This document shows, in pieces, positions 54,513-63,253 of a stretch of DNA of 64,000 nt. The notes beneath the pieces are model-generated. The model was not told the DNA's origin and searched no databases. It was given only the letters and a program-made list of their open reading frames with translations. The position numbers and the translations under genes are program-made. The stretch's first letter is position 1. Every line of letters starts with the position of its first letter. The stretch lies in contig CAMUXE010000005.1 of assembly GCA_947164605.1 (NCBI GenBank), forward strand, positions 82,863 to 146,862, given 5' to 3'. The DNA comes from an uncultured Lachnospiraceae bacterium (GTDB taxonomy: Bacteria; Bacillota; Clostridia; Lachnospirales; Lachnospiraceae).

Positions 54513-55619
54513 TTATTTACCACTGCTAAGTCCGCCGCCAGACGATTTTCTGGAGCTGACACTGCTCTGTCTGATAGAACTTGAGTATGAATCAAAATAT
54601 CCATTGCCCTGATTGTGAATTATAGTGCCATTATATGACTGATAAGCACTAGGCATTGAGTGATATTTAGAGGAATCAGTGCTGTAAGACGAGCCATAAT
54701 AATGCCCTCTATACCAATCAGTTGTGGCAGAAGAACTGTGATATGGAGCATTGTTGGAAGTATAGTTATACTTCCTGCTTGAAACCTGAACATAAACCTT
54801 TGATTCATTTTCTTCAGGATGGTATACAAGACAGTATTCATTTTTTGTTAGGATGCCTATAGTCTCATCACTAAGATTATCCTTTTGAGTTATGGATTCG
54901 GTATTACCCTCTACACCATCTATTATGTCCTTAGCTACTGTGTCGGTTGTTGCCGATGAAGAATACTCATAAACCATAGCCTTTTGCTTTTCATTTCCGC
55001 TGATGGACGTTACTTGATCATACTTGTCTGATTTTTTAAGATAAGGTTCAATTTTCTTATTAGAACCCAAAAAGCTTGAAATCAAACTAATCAAAAAAGG
55101 AATCGCCCAGAAGCCAATAATAATGCAAATCACCAAAAGACTGACCCAGTTGCTCGAATTAGAACTTTTAAAAATCGGCGGTTTCTTATAACCCATTACT
55201 AATACGTCTTCTGCTTTTATGTAATATCCATAAGAAAACTCTGTTCCATCAGACCAAACTTCTACCGATAAGGTTTTCTCTTCCGAAGCATCCTCGTACT
55301 CAACAAAATTTGCCCTTTCTCCATTGTCCACATCCACATCGCCACTAGCGGACTTTACAACTTGCACTCCAGAATCCACTTCATGCCATTCAGGACCGAT
55401 CTGTCCGCACAAGCCATTTGCTGCCCATGAAATCGAATACTCATTATAGACTTCGTCAACCGAGAGCCAGCGCTCCCCCTTATTGGTTTTTATTCGATAT
55501 TCTGTCCAGCACTTGCCATTGTCCTGTGGGTTAGCATAATTAATAAGACCGATAATCTTACCTTCTAAATCTTTGATATGGACTAGAGTGCCGACTTTCA
55601 GTTTACTATTCAACCCCAT
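54513..55619 (-). CDS. DUF4178 domain protein
   Basis: A 368-residue protein. An N-terminal DUF4178-type beta domain (about 1-145: TEYRIKTNKGERWLSVDEVYN; SYGYYIKAEDV), one TM helix (about 160-185), a further region, and a Ser/Tyr/Gly-rich C-terminus ending SGGGLSSGK. Its function is unknown. ATG 55619 has AAGGAG 7 nt upstream; two upstream in-frame codons are not needed. It follows the SpeD-like gene by 23 nt. Confidence 0.85.
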   Translation of the reverse strand: MGLNSKLKVGTLVHIKDLEGKIIGLINYANPQDNGKCWTEYRIKTNKGERWLSVDEVYNEYSISWAANGLCGQIGPEWHEVDSGVQVVKSASGDVDVDNGERANFVEYEDASEEKTLSVEVWSDGTEFSYGYYIKAEDVLVMGYKKPPIFKSSNSSNWVSLLVICIIIGFWAIPFLISLISSFLGSNKKIEPYLKKSDKYDQVTSISGNEKQKAMVYEYSSSATTDTVAKDIIDGVEGNTESITQKDNLSDETIGILTKNEYCLVYHPEENESKVYVQVSSRKYNYTSNNAPYHSSSATTDWYRGHYYGSSYSTDSSKYHSMPSAYQSYNGTIIHNQGNGYFDSYSSSIRQSSVSSRKSSGGGLSSGK

Positions 55620-55642
55620 AATCAATCTCCTTCATATTAGTT

Positions 55643-55990
55643 TTATATATTAGACTGTGGTGCAATATGTCTTTCCACAGTTCTAAGCACTATTTCTTTG
55701 GCTTCAAATAGTTCCTTTAACTTATCCTTAATCCCATCCACAACTTGATCAGAACATGAAAATATATCAATTGCAGCATATCCATATTCTGGCCATGTAT
55801 GTACTGAAAAATGCGATGTTGTTATAACCGCAAAATAAGTTACACCTATAGGTTCAAACTTATGAACGCACTCCTCAACAATATCCGCTCCTACATATGC
55901 AACAGCTTCCCTTGCGGCAGCTTTAATTCTTATTTCATCATCAATAATGCTTCCGCAACCATAAAGATCTGCAACAAGCTGCTTTGCCAT
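55643..55990 (-). CDS. SpeD-like pyruvoyl-dependent decarboxylase
   Basis: A 115-residue protein of the class 1B AdoMetDC fold. It retains the residues known in the family: Ser59 (future pyruvoyl), His64, Cys79, and Trp66/Glu68 in HTWPEYGYAA. However, residues before the cleavage serine are TTS, where typical SpeD has an ESH processing site with Glu. Substrate may be SAM, but SpeD relatives that act on arginine or ornithine exist. ATG 55990 has GAGG 6 nt upstream; the zinc-ribbon stop is 2 nt before it. Confidence 0.85.
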   Translation of the reverse strand: MAKQLVADLYGCGSIIDDEIRIKAAAREAVAYVGADIVEECVHKFEPIGVTYFAVITTSHFSVHTWPEYGYAAIDIFSCSDQVVDGIKDKLKELFEAKEIVLRTVERHIAPQSNI

Positions 55991-55992
55991 TT

Positions 55993-56328
55993 TCAGCCTC
56001 CCCAATTACTAAAATCTGTCTGGCAATTTATAGTACCATAATCAGACTTTGATTCTTCCTTGGACGCGCCACACTGAGGGCATCTAGTGAGATTGCTTGC
56101 ATTGTAGCAGCCACAATAATCACACAGCCAATCAGCTCTATCAGTAGCCTGTGCTTGTCTCTCTGCATTTGCCTCCATCTGTGCTATTTGTTCTGGCGAA
56201 GGCATATAGAACTGATTATTTGCATCTCTCTTTTTGCCGCAGTTAGGGCAAGTTCCAAATCTTCCAAAAATGCCCTTGCTCTCACAATATTTACAATCCC
56301 ATAGGGCTTCAATTCTTTTTCTTTCCAT
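55993..56328 (-). CDS. Double zinc-ribbon protein
   Basis: A 111-residue protein with two zinc-ribbon units: CKYCESKGIFGRFGTCPNC (about 13-30) and CDYCGCYNASNLTRCPQC (about 69-86), separated by a Gln/Ala-rich helix. The C-terminus ends NWGG. Likely a binding module with no catalytic residues. GGGGAG lies 5 nt before the ATG. First gene of the operon. Confidence 0.85.
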   Translation of the reverse strand: MERKRIEALWDCKYCESKGIFGRFGTCPNCGKKRDANNQFYMPSPEQIAQMEANAERQAQATDRADWLCDYCGCYNASNLTRCPQCGASKEESKSDYGTINCQTDFSNWGG

Positions 56329-56347
56329 ATTTCTCCCCTATCAATAC

Positions 56348-56361
56348 CATATTGCAATATG
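56348..56361. promoter_or_regulatory. Palindrome before the polyamine-type operon
   Basis: The 14-bp perfect palindrome CATATTGCAATATG lies 20 bp before the zinc-ribbon start codon. The half-site ATATTGCAA recurs at 56430-56438. Could be an operator; chance in AT-rich DNA is possible. Confidence 0.4.
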
Positions 56362-56583
56362 AATTTTTAATATAAAACACATAAAATTCACATTTATAAA
56401 GTCTATCACTTTTAGGCACATATGTCTATATATTGCAAGCGGGCAAAAAAATGTAAACTAAAATTGTCATGAAAAATAGAAAAATTACAAAAATAAGTGT
56501 AATTGCTCGGTCTGTCTTAGGCACAGCTAAAAAAAAGCGAGATAAAATATGAATAAAGCTAAAGCAAGTCTAGATAAAGGCTC

Positions 56584-56614
56584 AAAAAAACAGCGCCTGC
56601 AAAAGCAAGCGCTG
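56584..56614 (-). terminator. Terminator after uxaA
   Basis: The 10-bp stem CAGCGCTTGC/GCAGGCGCTG with a TTTT loop and one wobble is followed on the minus strand by TTTTTTT. Confidence 0.88.
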
Positions 56615-56678
56615 CTAAAATAATTAAATAATATAAGAATTATAGAAATATATATTAAAAGCTTTAGTCCTAATAATA

Positions 56679-58166
56679 TTAGAGTGTTACACCCTGCTTG
56701 AAGATAGCTAAGTCATGGAAACCAGCTTCTTCAGCCTTTACCTTTTTACCAGACGCAACATCAAGTACAAGCTGGAAAAGCTCGTCAGCTACATCTTCCA
56801 TAGGAACATCGTCTGTTACGATCTTTCCTGTATTGAGGTCGATCCAGTTCTTCTTCTTTTCAGCAAGCTTTGTGTTTGTAGCAATCTTAACTGTTGGAAC
56901 TGGTGAAGCGAATGGTGTTCCTCTACCTGTTGTGAAAAGTACCATCTGAGCGCCTGAAGATGCAAGTGCTGTAGAAGCTACAAGGTCATTACCTGGAGAG
57001 CTTAAGAGGTTAAGGCCCTTTGTCTGAACAGGCTCGCCGTAATTGAGCACGCCCTTAACAAGAGATGAACCTGACTTCTGAGTACATCCAAGTGACTTAT
57101 CCTCAAGTGTTGTGATACCGCCATCCTTGTTACCTGGTGATGGGTTTTCGTAGATCTCCTGACCATTTTTGATAAAGTATTCCTTGAAATCGTTGATCAA
57201 GTGTACTGTCTTCTCAAAGAGATCCTTATTAGCACAACGGTTCATAAGAAGAGTCTCAGCGCCAAACATTTCTGGTACCTCTGTAAGGATAGTTGTACCA
57301 CCCTTTGAAACAAGCTTGTCAGAGAAAAGACCAACTGTTGGGTTAGCTGTGATTCCTGAAAGACCATCAGAACCGCCGCACTTCATACCTACGATAAGAT
57401 GCTTAGCACTAACCTTTTCTCTCTTGAATCCAGCAGCATATGTCATGAGCTCTTCCATAAGTTTAGCAGCTTCTTCCTGCTCATCATCTACGTCCTGAAC
57501 CTGAAGGAACTTAACTCTGTCAGAATCATACTCACCGATATAGTCCTTAAGAACTGAGATGCGGCTATTCTCACATCCAAGGCCAAGTACAAGAACTGCA
57601 CCAGCATTTGGGTGATTGATAAGATTAGCGAGTAATACTCTTGTATTCTCCTGATCTTCTGTTGTCTGTGAACATCCATAAGGGTGATTGAAAGCAACTA
57701 CTTCATCTACACCTTCAGGCTTTACAGCCTTAGCAGATGCCTCGATTGCTCTAGCGATTGAGTTTACGCAACCTACTGTAGGGATAATCCAAACTTCGTT
57801 ACGAATACCAACCTTGCCATTCTTTCTCATATATCCATCGAAGAAGGCCTCTTCGCTTGGCTCTACATCACTGTGACCTTCTGGGTGATACTCATAGTCT
57901 AAAAGCTCACCTAAACCTGTCTTTAAGTTGTGTGTGTGAATCCAACCACCAACTTCGACATCAGCCTGAGCGATACCAATTCTAAAGCCATACTTGATTA
58001 CATCTTCGCCCTTTTTAACCTGCTTAATAGCAAACTTGTGACCCTGTGGGATATCATCAATTGTAGTTACGCTAACGCCAGCAACTTCAAGACTTGTTCC
58101 CTTCTTAATAGGCCTAAGTGCTACAGCAACATTATCATCTTTGTTAATCTTGATAAAATCCTGCAT
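56679..58166 (-). CDS. uxaA: Altronate dehydratase
   Basis: A 495-residue UxaA. The N-terminal SAF domain (to ~95: IHTHNLKTGLGELLDYEY) is joined to the altronate dehydratase domain (NEVWIIPTVGCVNS, MKCGGSDGLSGITANP). It makes 2-keto-3-deoxygluconate from altronate. The start at 58166 has GGGAGC 4-5 nt upstream; the ORF's first ATG (58205) is dismissed. Follows uxaB by 96 nt on the same strand. Confidence 0.95.
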   Translation of the reverse strand: MQDFIKINKDDNVAVALRPIKKGTSLEVAGVSVTTIDDIPQGHKFAIKQVKKGEDVIKYGFRIGIAQADVEVGGWIHTHNLKTGLGELLDYEYHPEGHSDVEPSEEAFFDGYMRKNGKVGIRNEVWIIPTVGCVNSIARAIEASAKAVKPEGVDEVVAFNHPYGCSQTTEDQENTRVLLANLINHPNAGAVLVLGLGCENSRISVLKDYIGEYDSDRVKFLQVQDVDDEQEEAAKLMEELMTYAAGFKREKVSAKHLIVGMKCGGSDGLSGITANPTVGLFSDKLVSKGGTTILTEVPEMFGAETLLMNRCANKDLFEKTVHLINDFKEYFIKNGQEIYENPSPGNKDGGITTLEDKSLGCTQKSGSSLVKGVLNYGEPVQTKGLNLLSSPGNDLVASTALASSGAQMVLFTTGRGTPFASPVPTVKIATNTKLAEKKKNWIDLNTGKIVTDDVPMEDVADELFQLVLDVASGKKVKAEEAGFHDLAIFKQGVTL

Positions 58167-58262
58167 ATATGCTCCCTTCTTAAAAAAAGGAGCAGATGAA
58201 TGCATCTAGGTATCATCCGCTCCTGAATAAATTAATTAAATAAGCCCTAATAGCTTTCTTGC

Positions 58263-59786
58263 TTAGGCATTAACAAGATCAGTTACAACTGCTCTCATAC
58301 CTCTAGCATTGATATCTGTAAGGTACTCAGCAATCTTGTCAACAAGACCGTCAACCTTTGAAAGATCCTGGCCATCGAAGAAGTCAGCATTTGAAAGGTA
58401 TGCCTGGGCGAATTCCTTAGGATCCTTTGAAGAGTTAGCCTTGAAGAAGTCAAGAACTGACTGATCATCACGGATGTTGTACTTCTCACCGTTTCTATCA
58501 CCAACAAGAACACGGCCACCGTTGAACTCAGCCTCATCCTGTGTTGTGTAGAATGCCATAAGAGCTGCAATAGAGAATGTGAGGTACTTTGGAAGCTTAC
58601 CAAACTTGTTTACATAACCTGTGAATGATGGAAGACATCTAGCTGTCCACTTAGAAACAGAGTTAAGTGAGATGTCAAGAAGGTTATGATCAACGAATGG
58701 GTTATTGAAACGATCAATAACAGCCTTTGCAAACTCGTTGCACTCTTCTGCTGGAAGTGAAAGTGTAGGGATAACCTCGTCGAAAAGTGTCTCCTCCATG
58801 TACTTTCTCATCTGAGCATCGTTCATAGAATCTCTAACGATATTGTTACCTGCAAGGTAAGCTGCAAGTACGAAAGAAGTGTGAGAACCGTTGAGGATTC
58901 TAACCTTTCTCTCTTTGTATGGGTGGTGATCCTTTGTAAATACAACGCTTAATGTGTTGCTTGGATCATTTACATCAAATGCCTTCTGGAATGGAAGTTC
59001 CTTCTCAAGCTGCTCAAGTGGAAGATTTGCATCAGACTCGATAACCCAAAGACCAAAGATTTCTGCACGATCGATAAGCTGATCCTCATAGCCCCACTCC
59101 TCGCAAAGCTTAGCAGCGTCGTCTCTTGGATAACCAGGAACGATACGGTCTACAAGTGTTGGGCAGAAAGAACATGCACTGTCAACCCAAGCCTTGAACT
59201 CATCGCCAAGCTTCCAAAGCTCGATAAACTTATCGATACACTTTTTAAGCTCGATACCATTGTCAGCAATAAGCTCACATGGCATAATGATGAGACCCTT
59301 GTCAGCTGCTCCGTTAAACTTCTTATATCTCTCAAACAAAAGCTTTGTAAGCTTTCCAGGATATGTTGCTGGTGGGCAAGCCTCAAACTTGTCTGTCTCG
59401 TCGAATCTAATACCAGCTTCTGTTGTATTAGAAACTACAAATCTTAATGTCTCGCTTGTACCATACTCCATGTACTTCTCATAATCTTCAATTGCTGCTA
59501 CTGAATCAACGATAGAAGTGATCTGACGTACCTCTTCTCTTGCTTCTCCATTGTAACGTCCTCTTAACTGAAGTGTGTACTGGTTCTCCTGGTCATGGAA
59601 TCTATCCAGATTACCAAACTCAATTGGCTTAACAATAACAACACCGCCGTTGAAGTCTGTCTTCTCATTTGTTACATCGAAGATATAATCTACGAATGCA
59701 CGAAGGAAGTTTCCTTCACCGAACTGCATAACCTTTACAGGTCTGTCAACTGCATGTGTAATGCTCTTGTTTAATCTCTGCATCAT
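58263..59786 (-). CDS. uxaB: Tagaturonate reductase (altronate oxidoreductase)
   Basis: A 507-residue NAD-dependent long-chain polyol dehydrogenase. The N-terminal Rossmann part includes VMQFGEGNFLRAFVDYIFD; RKVRILNGSHTSFV and the KFGKLP region mark the catalytic C-terminal domain. It reduces tagaturonate to altronate in the galacturonate pathway. AGGAG lies 5 nt before the ATG. It diverges from uxaC. Confidence 0.94.
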   Translation of the reverse strand: MMQRLNKSITHAVDRPVKVMQFGEGNFLRAFVDYIFDVTNEKTDFNGGVVIVKPIEFGNLDRFHDQENQYTLQLRGRYNGEAREEVRQITSIVDSVAAIEDYEKYMEYGTSETLRFVVSNTTEAGIRFDETDKFEACPPATYPGKLTKLLFERYKKFNGAADKGLIIMPCELIADNGIELKKCIDKFIELWKLGDEFKAWVDSACSFCPTLVDRIVPGYPRDDAAKLCEEWGYEDQLIDRAEIFGLWVIESDANLPLEQLEKELPFQKAFDVNDPSNTLSVVFTKDHHPYKERKVRILNGSHTSFVLAAYLAGNNIVRDSMNDAQMRKYMEETLFDEVIPTLSLPAEECNEFAKAVIDRFNNPFVDHNLLDISLNSVSKWTARCLPSFTGYVNKFGKLPKYLTFSIAALMAFYTTQDEAEFNGGRVLVGDRNGEKYNIRDDQSVLDFFKANSSKDPKEFAQAYLSNADFFDGQDLSKVDGLVDKIAEYLTDINARGMRAVVTDLVNA

Positions 59787-59822
59787 TAATTCTCCTTTTT
59801 TTTAGGGATAGCCCTTTTCTTT

Positions 59823-59839
59823 GTGCGCAAATTACGCAC
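59823..59839. promoter_or_regulatory. Candidate operator downstream of the uxaB promoter
   Basis: The inverted repeat GTGCG/CGCAC spaced by 7 nt (CAAATTA) sits at about +5 to +21 of the predicted uxaB transcript, a good position for a repressor. A second set, CTGTC/GACAG copies at 59891-59914, lies between the two promoters. Confidence 0.5.
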
Positions 59840-59850
59840 CTGTAACTAAA

Positions 59851-59879
59851 AGAATATACGCATTTACCAAATAAGTCAA
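59851..59879 (-). promoter_or_regulatory. Promoter of uxaB-uxaA
   Basis: On the minus strand TTGACT (59879-59874), a 17-nt spacer and TATTCT (59856-59851). Confidence 0.6.
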
Positions 59880-59946
59880 TAGTTTTTTATCTGTCAAGAC
59901 AGACATAAGCTGTCTATATTTAGGCCTGCTTTTCAAATATTTAACC

Positions 59947-59975
59947 TTGTATTTCCCCAAAAACAAATGTATAAT
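59947..59975 (+). promoter_or_regulatory. Promoter of uxaC
   Basis: TTGTAT (59947-59952), a 17-nt spacer and perfect TATAAT (59970-59975), 50 bp before the uxaC start. Confidence 0.7.
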
Positions 59976-60025
59976 TGATTTGTTTGAGCTATATGCTCGT
60001 AAACTTATATTCAGGAGGAACTACC

Positions 60026-61432
60026 ATGAAAAAATTTATGGACGAAAATTTCTTACTTTCTACTCCTTCAGCGCAGCACCTTTTCCACGATTACGCAGCT
60101 AAGATGCCTATCGTAGATTACCACTGCCACATCAATCCAAAAGAGATTGCTGAAGATAGAAAATTTGAGAATATCACTCAGGTTTGGCTCGGTGGCGATC
60201 ACTACAAGTGGCGTCAGATGAGAACAAACGGTGTTGACGAGAAGTATATCACAGGTGATGCATCAGACAGAGAAAAATTCCAGAAGTGGGCTGAGACACT
60301 TGAGCTTGCTATCGGTAACCCACTCTATCACTGGTCTCACATGGAGCTTCAGAGATACTTCGGTTACTATGGAGTACTTAACGGCGACACAGCTGAGGAA
60401 GTTTGGAATATATGCAATGCTAAGCTTGCAGAAGATTCTATGTCTGTAAGAAACCTTATCAGACAGTCAAATGTTAAGCTTATCTGCACAACTGATGATC
60501 CAATCGATACACTTGAGTATCACAAGGCAATTGCCGATGATGATACATTTGACGTGCAGGTTCTTCCAGCTTGGAGACCTGACAAGGTTATGAACATTGA
60601 GAAGCCTGAGTTCGTTAGCTACATGAACACACTCTCTGAGAGAAGTGGTATTAAGGTTGACTCTTTCGACTCTATGATGGATGCTTTAAGAAATCGTATG
60701 GATTTCTTTGATTCACTTGGATGTTGTGTATCTGACCACGCTCTTGAGTACGTTATGTACAAGCCAGCTACTAAGGAAGAAGTTGAGGCTATCTTCGATA
60801 AGAGAATGGCTGGTCAGCCTGTAACTAAGGAAGAAGGAGATAAGTACAGAACTTCATTCATGGTTGCAATCGGTAAAGAATACAACAAGCACAACTGGGT
60901 AATGCAGTTACATTACGGCACAATCCGTGACAACAACTCACTTATGTTCGATAAGCTTGGCGCTGATACAGGATTCGACGCAATCAATACTTATGATTGT
61001 TCTTCAGAGATGGCAGCTTTCCTTAACGCTTTAGTTAAGACTGATGAGCTTCCAAAGACTATCATCTACTCTCTCAATCCTTCAGTTAACGCTGCTATTG
61101 GTACTGTTATCGGTTGTTTCCAGGATTCAAAGGCAGTTGGCAAGATTCAGCAGGGTTCTGCTTGGTGGTTCAATGATCACAAGGTTGGCATGACTAACCA
61201 GATGATCAGCCTTGCAAACTTAAGCCTTCTTGGCAACTTCATCGGAATGCTCACAGATTCACGTAGCTTCCTCTCTTATGCTAGACATGAGTACTTCAGA
61301 AGAGTTATGTGCGAACTTATCGGTGGATGGGTTGACAATGGCGAGTATCCAGAAGATGAGAAGGCATTAAAGAAGATCGTTGAAGGAATATCTTACAACA
61401 ATGCAGTAAGATACTTTGGTTTTGATCTTTAA
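60026..61432 (+). CDS. uxaC: Glucuronate/galacturonate isomerase
   Basis: A 468-residue UxaC of the amidohydrolase superfamily. Metal-binding MPIVDYHCHINPKEIAEDR lies near the N-terminus; GNPLYHWSHMELQRYFGY and WVMQLHYGTIRDNN are family marks. It makes fructuronate from glucuronate and tagaturonate from galacturonate. ATG 60026 is chosen because AGGAGG lies 7 nt upstream; the longer reading from 59975 begins inside the -10 box. A plus-strand gene with its own terminator. Confidence 0.97.
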   Translation: MKKFMDENFLLSTPSAQHLFHDYAAKMPIVDYHCHINPKEIAEDRKFENITQVWLGGDHYKWRQMRTNGVDEKYITGDASDREKFQKWAETLELAIGNPLYHWSHMELQRYFGYYGVLNGDTAEEVWNICNAKLAEDSMSVRNLIRQSNVKLICTTDDPIDTLEYHKAIADDDTFDVQVLPAWRPDKVMNIEKPEFVSYMNTLSERSGIKVDSFDSMMDALRNRMDFFDSLGCCVSDHALEYVMYKPATKEEVEAIFDKRMAGQPVTKEEGDKYRTSFMVAIGKEYNKHNWVMQLHYGTIRDNNSLMFDKLGADTGFDAINTYDCSSEMAAFLNALVKTDELPKTIIYSLNPSVNAAIGTVIGCFQDSKAVGKIQQGSAWWFNDHKVGMTNQMISLANLSLLGNFIGMLTDSRSFLSYARHEYFRRVMCELIGGWVDNGEYPEDEKALKKIVEGISYNNAVRYFGFDL

Positions 61433-61456
61433 TTCTTAATTCTAAGCAAAAAAATA

Positions 61457-61494
61457 AACCCGAATACATGGTTACGGCCTGTATTCGGGTTTTT
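61457..61494 (+). terminator. Terminator of uxaC
   Basis: The 12-bp stem AACCCGAATACA/TGTATTCGGGTT with an 11-nt loop is followed by TTTTATT. It lies between convergent uxaC and the PilZ gene and may serve both. Confidence 0.88.
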
Positions 61495-61509
61495 ATTATC
61501 TTTAATTTT

Positions 61510-62355
61510 TCAAAGTTTCTGACCTTTGTGATGGCCCTTGAAGACATCTCTTCTCTCATCCTTTTCGACATCGTCAATCTCTCTTTTATGAGCACTGTCC
61601 ATAAGCTCATTATTGCCATTCTTTGCCTTCATAATATCAGCATCCACGCCAGACATCCTATCTGAAATTGAAGCTTCTGTGAGGGAGGTCTTCAACACCT
61701 CCATCATCTTGCCTGCAGAATTATCTTTATTTAGAGACAGTAACTGTCTTTGCTTATTGTTAATATATTTAGCAAGCCCTGCATTTTTGATGCTAAGACT
61801 GCATCCATACAGAATCTTATCCTCCGATAGGGTAACCTTTCTCACCATTATACCCATAAGAGAGAAGTTAATCCCCAAATCCGCAAACACAAGCCTTACC
61901 GGTGTTCCAACGGATATGTTTTGAATGTCAAAGGATGAGACAAAAGAGTAGCCCGTTTCACTCACGTCCTTAACAATAACATTTACCGCCTTCCTGTTTG
62001 CTCCCACCTGAGCCACACCAGAGATTCCGACAAAGAGCCTAAAAGCCTCTCTCCTATTCATGTTAATCCCTTCGGTAAATGCTTTTATCTTATATACAGT
62101 GCCTTCTTTAATTGACACTAACTCTGTATATACATTTTTCCAAACTATAGGCGACTTGTCAGGCCTAATCAACATGATATCAACCGCTACACCCTCGCCT
62201 GATATCCCCATAACATTTCCATTATTCCTAATTACATCTATGAAAACAAACTTATCATCCCTAGCCATGACCTTAGATGCAAATTCCAATTTATTCTTAT
62301 TTATTGTAATTTGAATAAGGACATTAGCTCCCTTTTCAATTTCAGTAATCTTCAT
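61510..62355 (-). CDS. PilZ domain (c-di-GMP-binding) YcgR-like protein
   Basis: A 281-residue protein. The N-terminal YcgR-like domain (about 1-90) precedes a PilZ domain with RREAFR (the RxxxR c-di-GMP motif, about residue 101) and DVSETGYSF (D-x-S-x-x-G, about 128). A charged tail of ~60 residues follows. YcgR-type proteins slow the flagellar motor when c-di-GMP binds. It is monocistronic, not in a flagellar cluster. The tail may be disordered. Confidence 0.88.
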   Translation of the reverse strand: MKITEIEKGANVLIQITINKNKLEFASKVMARDDKFVFIDVIRNNGNVMGISGEGVAVDIMLIRPDKSPIVWKNVYTELVSIKEGTVYKIKAFTEGINMNRREAFRLFVGISGVAQVGANRKAVNVIVKDVSETGYSFVSSFDIQNISVGTPVRLVFADLGINFSLMGIMVRKVTLSEDKILYGCSLSIKNAGLAKYINNKQRQLLSLNKDNSAGKMMEVLKTSLTEASISDRMSGVDADIMKAKNGNNELMDSAHKREIDDVEKDERRDVFKGHHKGQKL

Positions 62356-62410
62356 AGCCTACCTCACGCTCATATTCTTATTCAATCTTATATGATTAGA
62401 GCCATAAAAG

Positions 62411-62457
62411 CAAGAAAACTGTGCCATCACTTTAATAAAAGTGAATAGCACAGTTTT
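62411..62457 (-). terminator. Terminator after the yebC gene
   Basis: Outer arms AAAACTGTGC/GCACAGTTTT (62415-62457) enclose a second CACTTT/AAAGTG hairpin; a TTTTC run follows on the minus strand. Confidence 0.75.
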
Positions 62458-62475
62458 TAAAATTAATTATAAATC

Positions 62476-63204
62476 TTATTCCTCATCCCAGTTGTGATAT
62501 ACATTCTGTACATCATCCTCATCATCGAGAAGATCAAGAATTCTCTTCATCTTCTTGATATCATCAGGATCTGTGAGATTTACAGTTGTCTGTGGAAGCT
62601 TAGTAACTTCAGCAGAAGCAAGTTCAATACCAGCTTCAACTAAGGCATCATTTACAGCATTGAAATCATCAGGTGCTGTGAGAACCTCGTAGCAATCTTC
62701 TTCCTCATTGAAGTCTTCAGCGCCAGCATCAAGTGCAATCATCATAAGATCATCAGCTCCCATCTCGCAGTCTTCCTTAGAGATGATAATCTGACCCTTC
62801 TCGTCAAACATAAATGATACGCAGCCTGGTGTACCAACATTTCCGCCGCCCTTTGTGAAAGCACTACGAATATTAGCTGCTGCTCTGTTACGGTTATCTG
62901 TAAGAGCCTCAACAATGATAGCTGATCCGTTTGGTCCATATCCCTCGTATACTACTGACTCAAAGTTAGACATATCGCTGCTTGCAGCCTTCTTGATAGC
63001 TCTATCAATTGTGTCGTTAGGCATGTTTGAAGACTTAGCCTTAGCTACAATCTGTCTTAACTTACTGTTATTGTTGACATCAGGGCCGCCCTCTTTAACA
63101 GCAACCATGATTTCTTTACCAAGTCTAGTAAAGGCTTTTCCCTTAGCTGCATCGTTAGCAGCCTTTTTATGTGCAATATTTGCAAATTTTGAATGTCCTG
63201 ACAT
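62476..63204 (-). CDS. yebC: YebC/PmpR (TACO1) family regulator
   Basis: A 242-residue protein of normal length: MSGHSKFANIAHKKAANDAAKGKAF start, NMPNDTIDRAIKKA, YEGYGPNGSAIIVEALTDNRNRA and the end LDDEDDVQNVYHNWD. Members were called transcription regulators; recent work links the family to relieving translation stalls. Regulation in this organism is not shown. It lies 49 nt after the HIT gene. Confidence 0.95.
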   Translation of the reverse strand: MSGHSKFANIAHKKAANDAAKGKAFTRLGKEIMVAVKEGGPDVNNNSKLRQIVAKAKSSNMPNDTIDRAIKKAASSDMSNFESVVYEGYGPNGSAIIVEALTDNRNRAAANIRSAFTKGGGNVGTPGCVSFMFDEKGQIIISKEDCEMGADDLMMIALDAGAEDFNEEEDCYEVLTAPDDFNAVNDALVEAGIELASAEVTKLPQTTVNLTDPDDIKKMKRILDLLDDEDDVQNVYHNWDEE

Positions 63205-63253
63205 AATTAAAAATTCCCTTCAAATAAAGATCTAAATCTACTGAGAGTTGGTA

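Larger units (their letters stand above)
56329..56678. other. 350-bp intergenic region
   Basis: This is the longest gene-free stretch. It holds the uxaA terminator (56584-56614), a weaker AATTACA/TGTAATT hairpin near 56485-56510, and the palindrome close to the zinc-ribbon start. It is very AT-rich. No convincing -35/-10 pair for the minus-strand operon or any ORF was found. Confidence 0.7.
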
